This document shows positions 43,256-46,797 of a DNA stretch of 46,797 nt, one piece after another. The notes under the pieces are model-generated. The model was not told where the DNA came from. It made no database searches and saw nothing but the letters and a program-made list of their open reading frames with translations. Numbering within the stretch: the first letter of the stretch is position 1; each line of letters opens with the position of its first letter. The translations under genes and the position numbers were made by a program. The DNA comes from Lachnospiraceae bacterium (GTDB lineage: Bacteria > Bacillota > Clostridia > Lachnospirales > Lachnospiraceae). The DNA lies in the NCBI GenBank assembly GCA_017538995.1, contig JAFYHV010000027.1:1-46797 (forward strand). The letters run 5' to 3'.

Positions 43256-43687
43256 ATGGAAGAAAAAGATCAAAAAAGACTTAAAAGCATTTTTATCGGT
43301 CAGATAATCGACAGGGTAATTCTTATACTTGTATTTTTCCTGCTTATCGGAAACCTTTGCGGAACGATTTATCTCGGAGTTCAGATAAGGAATTTTGCAA
43401 ATATGCTTGAGCCTGCGCTCGAGGTTTTAAACGATATAGACGTCGAGGGATTAAACAAGACCATAACTACGTTAAACAATGCGGTGGACGTATTTAAGAT
43501 TAATGAAACACTTGATGCCATCGGCAAGCTGGATTTCGACGGATTCAGCAAGGTTCTTAACGGAATAGATGTCGACAAGCTAAACTCTACGCTTGAGAAA
43601 ATAGATGATGCAACTCAGTTTATGAAGCGTGTGGGCGACGGAATGAATAATTTCCTGAATCAGTTCGGCATAAATTTGGGCAAATAA
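43256..43687 (+). CDS. Small single-pass membrane protein, unknown
   Basis: A 143-residue protein: basic N-terminus, one transmembrane helix (about 21-41), then an extracytoplasmic amphipathic region with heptad-like LNxxIxxLN repeats (GLNKTITTLNN, LDAIGKLDFDGFSKVLNGIDVDKLNSTLEKID), resembling a short coiled coil or DUF948-type protein. It begins 3 bases after yhaN-like, so it belongs to that operon. Function unknown. Confidence 0.7.
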   Translation: MEEKDQKRLKSIFIGQIIDRVILILVFFLLIGNLCGTIYLGVQIRNFANMLEPALEVLNDIDVEGLNKTITTLNNAVDVFKINETLDAIGKLDFDGFSKVLNGIDVDKLNSTLEKIDDATQFMKRVGDGMNNFLNQFGINLGK

Positions 43688-43716
43688 TTTTCAACTTAAA
43701 TCAAGGAGGAAAGATT

Positions 43717-44193
43717 ATGAAACTTTTAAAAGAATTTAAGGAATTTGCACTCAAGGGTAATGTAATGGATATGGCTATCGGTGTTATCATCGGCGGCGCA
43801 TTCTCATCAATCGTTACAGCACTTACAACCTGCTTTATCAATCCGTTGATTAACAGTGTCGGCGGCGCAGAGGTTGCAGGCGCAATCAAACTTCCCTGGG
43901 TGGATTACACAGGTCTTGATTCCGAAGCAGCACTTGCTTTATCCATCAACTATGGCGGATTTATTACAGCAGTAATTAACTTCCTTATCCTGGCTGTTAT
44001 TCTTTTCATCATGCTCAAAGCTATCAACGGCGCTACAAAGGCAGCAGAAGCAGCAGCAGCTAAACTTAAAAAAGACAAAGAAGCAGAAGAGGAAGCAGCT
44101 CCTACCACAAAGATTTGTCCTTTCTGTAAGAGCGAAATCGACATTGAAGCTACAAAATGTCCTCACTGTACATCCGATCAGCCTGCTGAATAA
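43717..44193 (+). CDS. mscL: Large-conductance mechanosensitive channel MscL with zinc ribbon
   Basis: A 158-residue MscL: N-terminal helix, TM1 with GNVMDMAIGVIIGGAFSSIV (pore-lining, typical), outer loop, TM2 (about 85-104), then a cytoplasmic Ala/Lys/Glu helix and a C-terminal zinc ribbon C134-x-x-C137 ... C148-x-x-C151. It releases solutes under hypo-osmotic shock. The zinc ribbon is an addition to the basic channel of about 130 residues. AAGGAGG lies 6 bases before the ATG. A terminator follows. Confidence 0.95.
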   Translation: MKLLKEFKEFALKGNVMDMAIGVIIGGAFSSIVTALTTCFINPLINSVGGAEVAGAIKLPWVDYTGLDSEAALALSINYGGFITAVINFLILAVILFIMLKAINGATKAAEAAAAKLKKDKEAEEEAAPTTKICPFCKSEIDIEATKCPHCTSDQPAE

Positions 44194-44228
44194 TACAGTC
44201 TGAAATTGTAACTCATAAAAGATAAAAT

Positions 44229-44258
44229 CCTCCGGGGAAAGTTCTCCGGAGGTTTTTT
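44229..44258 (+). terminator. Intrinsic terminator after mscL
   Basis: An 11-bp stem with one wobble (44229-44239 with 44242-44252; the tight loop implies opening of one or two inner pairs) and T-run at 44253-44258. Confidence 0.85.
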
Positions 44259-44279
44259 CCCGTAAAAATCACTTTTTTG

Positions 44280-44308
44280 TTGACACTATAGTACTCTTTT
44301 TGTATAAT
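44280..44308 (+). promoter_or_regulatory. Consensus promoter of rplM-rpsI
   Basis: TTGACA at 44280-44285, 17-nt spacer, TATAAT at 44303-44308: a perfect sigma-A match, fitting a ribosomal protein operon. Confidence 0.9.
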
Positions 44309-44314
44309 GTTTCG

Positions 44315-44460
44315 TGCGAGTCTTTCATTATTTGCCCTAATAATAGAAAGAACAGAATGAAAAGTTGACCGGCGGCCCGGACATCCGACGGTTTGACAAT
44401 AAATGTAAAAACCCATAAACGGTGGATGGAGACCGTTTCGGGGTCAGACTAATGGAGGAA
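44315..44460 (+). promoter_or_regulatory. Structured leader of rplM (probable L13 autoregulatory leader)
   Basis: About 150 bases of leader. One hairpin at about 44321-44353 (TCTTTC...GAAAGA arms around an AT stem). A second near the start: ACCC (44411-44414) with GGGT (44441-44444) and AAACGGT (44417-44423) with ACCGTTT (44432-44438), loop GGATGGAG. Firmicutes rplM genes carry the L13 leader motif by which L13 represses its own operon; identity here is inferred from position and fold, not searched. Confidence 0.5.
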
Positions 44461-44466
44461 AACAAA

Positions 44467-44895
44467 ATGAAATCTTATATGGCAAGCCCTGCTACCATTG
44501 AAAGAAAATGGTACGTAGTAGATGCTGAAGGCCAGACACTCGGCCGTTTAGCTAGCGAGGTTGCTAAGGTGTTAAGAGGAAAGAACAAACCCACCTTTAC
44601 TCCTCACATCGATACAGGCGATTATGTAATCGTTATCAACGCAGAGAAAATTCAGGTTACAGGTAAGAAGATGGAGCAGAAGACATACTTCAGCCATTCC
44701 GATTACGTAGGCGGTGACAAGCTTGTAGTTCTCAAAGAGAAACTTGCAAAGCATCCCGAAGAAGTAATCGAGCATGCAGTAATCGGTATGCTTCCCAAAG
44801 GACCTTTAGGAAGAGAAATGTACAAGAAGTTATTCGTATATGCCGGACCTGATCACAAGCATCAGGCTCAGAAGCCCGAAGTTTTAACATTTTAA
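44467..44895 (+). CDS. rplM: 50S ribosomal protein L13
   Basis: A 142-residue L13, with [25 protein letters not shown] at the start and [35 protein letters not shown] near the end, both highly conserved. The frame is open from 44422, but GGAGGA at 44453-44458 places the start at the ATG of 44467 (MKSYMAS). It assembles early in the large subunit. Operon with rpsI, 30 bases downstream. Confidence 0.98.
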   Translation: MKSYMASPATIERKWYVVDAEGQTLGRLASEVAKVLRGKNKPTFTPHIDTGDYVIVINAEKIQVTGKKMEQKTYFSHSDYVGGDKLVVLKEKLAKHPEEVIEHAVIGMLPKGPLGREMYKKLFVYAGPDHKHQAQKPEVLTF

Positions 44896-44925
44896 ACCTG
44901 AAGTTTAAATAGGAGGATATTGATA

Positions 44926-45327
44926 ATGGCTAAGAAAGCTGCAGAAAAGTTCTACGGAACAGGTAGAAGAAAAAAATCAATTGCCAGAGTGTATATCATG
45001 CCCGGCAAAGGAAATATAACTGTTAACAAGAGAGATATCGAAGAGTACTTCGGTATGGAAACCTTAAAGGTTGTTGTACGTCAGCCCCTCGTAGCTTTAA
45101 ATGCTACAGATAAGTTCGACGTAATCGTTACCGTAAAGGGTGGCGGAACAACAGGCCAGGCCGGTGCCATCAGACACGGTCTTGCACGTGCACTTGTTAA
45201 AGCAGATGAAGACAACAGACAGATTCTTAAGAAAGAGGGTTATCTCACAAGAGATCCTCGTATGAAAGAAAGAAAGAAATACGGTCTCAAAGCAGCGAGA
45301 CGTGCACCTCAGTTCAGCAAGCGTTAA
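44926..45327 (+). CDS. rpsI: 30S ribosomal protein S9
   Basis: A 133-residue S9: [19 protein letters not shown] at the N-terminus and the invariant C-terminal tail [17 protein letters not shown] that reaches the P-site tRNA. A TTG at 44920 is in frame; AGGAGG at 44911-44916 is 9 bases from the ATG at 44926, which I take as start. The 3' end of rpsI is a known integration target of some conjugative elements, which fits what follows. Confidence 0.98.
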   Translation: MAKKAAEKFYGTGRRKKSIARVYIMPGKGNITVNKRDIEEYFGMETLKVVVRQPLVALNATDKFDVIVTVKGGGTTGQAGAIRHGLARALVKADEDNRQILKKEGYLTRDPRMKERKKYGLKAARRAPQFSKR

Positions 45328-45337
45328 TATGGCTTAC

Positions 45338-45373
45338 AAACCCCGAAAAATCAATACTTTTCGGGGTTTTTTA
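45338..45373 (+). terminator. Intrinsic terminator of rplM-rpsI
   Basis: AAACCCCGAAAA (45338-45349) pairs with TTTTCGGGGTTT across a short loop and is followed by Ts. Confidence 0.88.
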
Positions 45374-45667
45374 TTTTGTGAGTATTTGTATGATTTTGAC
45401 CTGATTTATTCCATTTTTTAGGGGTTAAACAGGGGTTAAATTCAAAAATGGGTTAAATTATGGGTTTAAGATAGGGAACAAAGTAGTTCGAAAAATCCGT
45501 ATTTTTAATCCCCTCGTTCAAAAGGTATATTATTACCGTCTTCAGACACTTCACTTTTGAAGTTGTTTGTCATAATTTGTCTTAATCTGACGAAACGAAA
45601 CATAGTTTATATCGACACTCAGTACCGGTTTTGTGCTGAGTGTTTTTTCGTTTAGGAGGATTATGAC
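45374..45667 (+). other. Intergenic region with GGGTTAAA repeats and leader of the ParB gene
   Basis: Together with the terminator, 340 bases between rpsI and the ParB gene hold no gene. Four GGGTTAAA-like copies lie at 45422-45429, 45433-45440, 45450-45457 and 45462-45469 (last GGGTTTAA). They could be integrase arm sites, iterons or att remnants (inference). An attenuator-like hairpin sits just before the ParB gene. Confidence 0.5.
45616..45648 (+). terminator. Attenuator-like hairpin immediately upstream of the ParB gene
   Basis: A 10-bp stem CACTCAGTAC/GTGCTGAGTG (45616-45625 with 45633-45642, one G-T pair) followed by TTTTTT at 45643-45648, only 20 bases before the ATG and ahead of the AGGAGG site. 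It looks like an intrinsic terminator inside the leader, so read-through may be regulated. Confidence 0.75.
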
Positions 45668-46516
45668 ATGTCTAAGAAGTCAGAATTAATTAATCACATC
45701 GAATTAAAGAAAATATTACCTTTTAAGGATCATCCTTTTCAAGTGAGAGAGGATGAAGAAATGAATATGCTGGCGGAGAGCATAGGAATGGTTGGTGTTC
45801 TTGTTCCGATAATAGTTCGTACGATTCAAGAAGATAAATACGAACTGATATCTGGTCACAGAAGAAAACATGCCTGTGAAATGCTTGGATATTCTTCTAT
45901 TCCGGCGATTATTCGTGATATCGACAGGGATGAAGCTATTGTAATGATGGTGGACAGCAATTATCAGCGTGAAGAAATATTACCAAGTGAAAGAGCCAAA
46001 GCGTATAAAATGAAATTAGAGGCTATTAAAAGACAGGGAGCCAGGAATGATTTAACTTCTGTCCAAGTTGGACAGAAGTTGTCAAAAAAGACTTCGAGGG
46101 ATTTGATTGCAGAAAATAGTCCGGATAGTTCATCTCAAATACAACGCTACCTTCGTTTGAATGAACTGATTCCTGAACTGCTTCAAATGGTAGATGAGAA
46201 GAGAATAGCACTCACTCCGGCTTCAGAGCTATCCTTTTTATCCAAGGAAGAACAGAAAATGCTTTTAGAAGAGATTGAATGTATCCAGGCTACGCCATCG
46301 CTTTCTCAGGCACAACGAATGAAATCTTTATCGAAGAAAGGTTTATTAGATGCTGACATGATTACTGACATTCTATTGGAACAAAAGAAGCCTGAATGTT
46401 GGAATATGGTTATTCCCATGAATAAAATCACGAAATATTTTCCTAAATCATATACGCCGAAAGATATGGAGGAGATAATAATCGATTTACTTGGAAAATG
46501 GGCAAGGGATTTGTGA
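45668..46516 (+). CDS. ParB/Srx-domain partition-like protein
   Basis: A 282-residue ParB-family protein: N-terminal ParB/Srx CTPase-type domain (about 8-95; LISGHRRKHACEMLGY, with the GHRR box), central helix-turn-helix region (about 135-190; SSSQIQRYLRLNELIPELL), and a C-terminal part without recognised domain. It is of the type carried by conjugative transposons and plasmids and not the chromosomal Spo0J next to soj. AGGAGG lies 8 bases before the ATG. No ParA is visible in the window. A 13-bp perfect inverted repeat lies inside the gene. Confidence 0.85.
   Translation: MSKKSELINHIELKKILPFKDHPFQVREDEEMNMLAESIGMVGVLVPIIVRTIQEDKYELISGHRRKHACEMLGYSSIPAIIRDIDRDEAIVMMVDSNYQREEILPSERAKAYKMKLEAIKRQGARNDLTSVQVGQKLSKKTSRDLIAENSPDSSSQIQRYLRLNELIPELLQMVDEKRIALTPASELSFLSKEEQKMLLEEIECIQATPSLSQAQRMKSLSKKGLLDADMITDILLEQKKPECWNMVIPMNKITKYFPKSYTPKDMEEIIIDLLGKWARDL
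46054..46080. repeat. Perfect 13-bp inverted repeat inside the ParB gene
   Basis: AACTTCTGTCCAA at 46054-46066 and TTGGACAGAAGTT at 46068-46080, separated by one base. A one-base spacer disfavours an RNA hairpin and favours a binding site for a dimeric protein; the role is unproven. Confidence 0.7.
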
Positions 46517-46601
46517 TTTAATCATTTTGCCTAGAGAGAATCCATTGATTTCGGTAATGATTATGTTAGAATTAAATCAATGTAATATACAAGAAATTAA
46601 T

Positions 46602-46631
46602 TATTTAGAAATATCGCAATATTTCTAAATA
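46602..46631. repeat. AT-rich 13-bp perfect hairpin after the ParB gene
   Basis: TATTTAGAAATAT (46602-46614), loop CGCA, ATATTTCTAAATA (46619-46631). No T-run follows, so a terminator is doubtful; an operator or a recombination-related site is possible. Confidence 0.55.
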
Positions 46632-46705
46632 GATTAACTTTAAATATATATGGGTATGACAAATCGGAGTTTATCGGTGGAGAGAATGGAGACTTTTGAA
46701 AATAG

Positions 46706-46797
46706 ATGATAAAACTTGAAACAGAACGATTATGCCTGCGTGACTATGTAGAAGCGGACTTTGAGGCATATTATAAATTAAAAACAGATGATCGGAC
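46706..46797 (+). CDS. GNAT family N-acetyltransferase (partial, N-terminus)
   Basis: ATG at 46706 opens a frame that runs off the right edge (30 codons). It reads MIKLETERLCLRDYVEADFE, the hallmark start of RimJ/RimL-type GNAT acetyltransferases (ETERLxLR-xxxxD). Substrate unknown. No strong ribosome site is visible. It would belong to the element downstream of rpsI, or mark the resumption of the host chromosome. Confidence 0.7.
   Translation, partial: MIKLETERLCLRDYVEADFEAYYKLKTDDR

Noticed and set aside
45422-45469. GGGTTAAA repeats as a CRISPR array
   Set aside because: Units are about 8 bases with 3-9 base gaps, far too short for CRISPR repeats and spacers.

Overview
The window reads as chromosome of an anaerobic, plant-fibre-degrading member of the Lachnospiraceae (Butyrivibrio/Roseburia-like; this placement is inference). 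Grounds: low-to-mid GC with AGGAGG-type ribosome sites, many extracytoplasmic sugar-binding lipoproteins, YesN/LytS and AraC-type regulators, a clostridial flavodiiron protein fused to flavin reductase and rubredoxin, the [FeFe]-hydrogenase maturase HydF, and GH39/GH43/GH3/GH16/GH5 glycosidases. No tRNA, rRNA or CRISPR array was seen.

Layout. 1-2130: edge of a DUF6044-like membrane protein, a split Memo/LigB + AMMECR1 pair, and a small rubredoxin. 2251-9499: a tightly coupled chain of flavodiiron protein, polytopic membrane protein, membrane-anchored sugar-binding sensor, LytS-type kinase and YesN-type regulator. This matches the XylFII-LytS-YesN sugar-sensing arrangement and is followed by a XylF-like lipoprotein and a complete ChvE-GguA-GguB monosaccharide importer (9535-14789). 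14974-18721: GH39 xylosidase, membrane-anchored FKBP/trigger-factor-like foldase, GH43. An AraC regulator (18827-19795, minus) diverges from a GH3 beta-xylosidase (20036-22153). Further on are a second importer (24192-27717; binding protein plus two permeases, no ATPase), YesL, a MATE exporter, an XRE and an AraC regulator, and a GH16 lipoprotein with a cytoplasmic GH5 (30649-33086). Together this is a xylan/xylo-oligosaccharide and beta-glucan utilisation region.

33087-44193 is mixed: NlpC/P60 protein, an unusual TraX-diguanylate cyclase fusion, hydF-truB, an OGG-type DNA glycosylase, a YhaO/YhaN (SbcCD-like) pair and MscL with a zinc ribbon. 44280-45373 is the rplM-rpsI operon with a consensus promoter and a probable L13 leader. 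Immediately after rpsI the character changes: GGGTTAAA repeats, an attenuator-like hairpin, a ParB-family gene of the type carried by conjugative elements, and the start of a GNAT acetyltransferase. This is probably the edge of an integrated mobile element.

Most notable: the binding protein at 24192-25673 carries its WGGTW-containing C-lobe segment at the N-terminus and lacks it at the usual place, suggesting an internal segment move; the TraX-GGDEF fusion; covarying tandem hairpins and GAGCCAA-xx-GGGGACG repeats after two genes; paired AraC-operator-like repeats upstream of both the GH3 gene and the second importer; and a rubredoxin with C-x-C instead of C-x-x-C.
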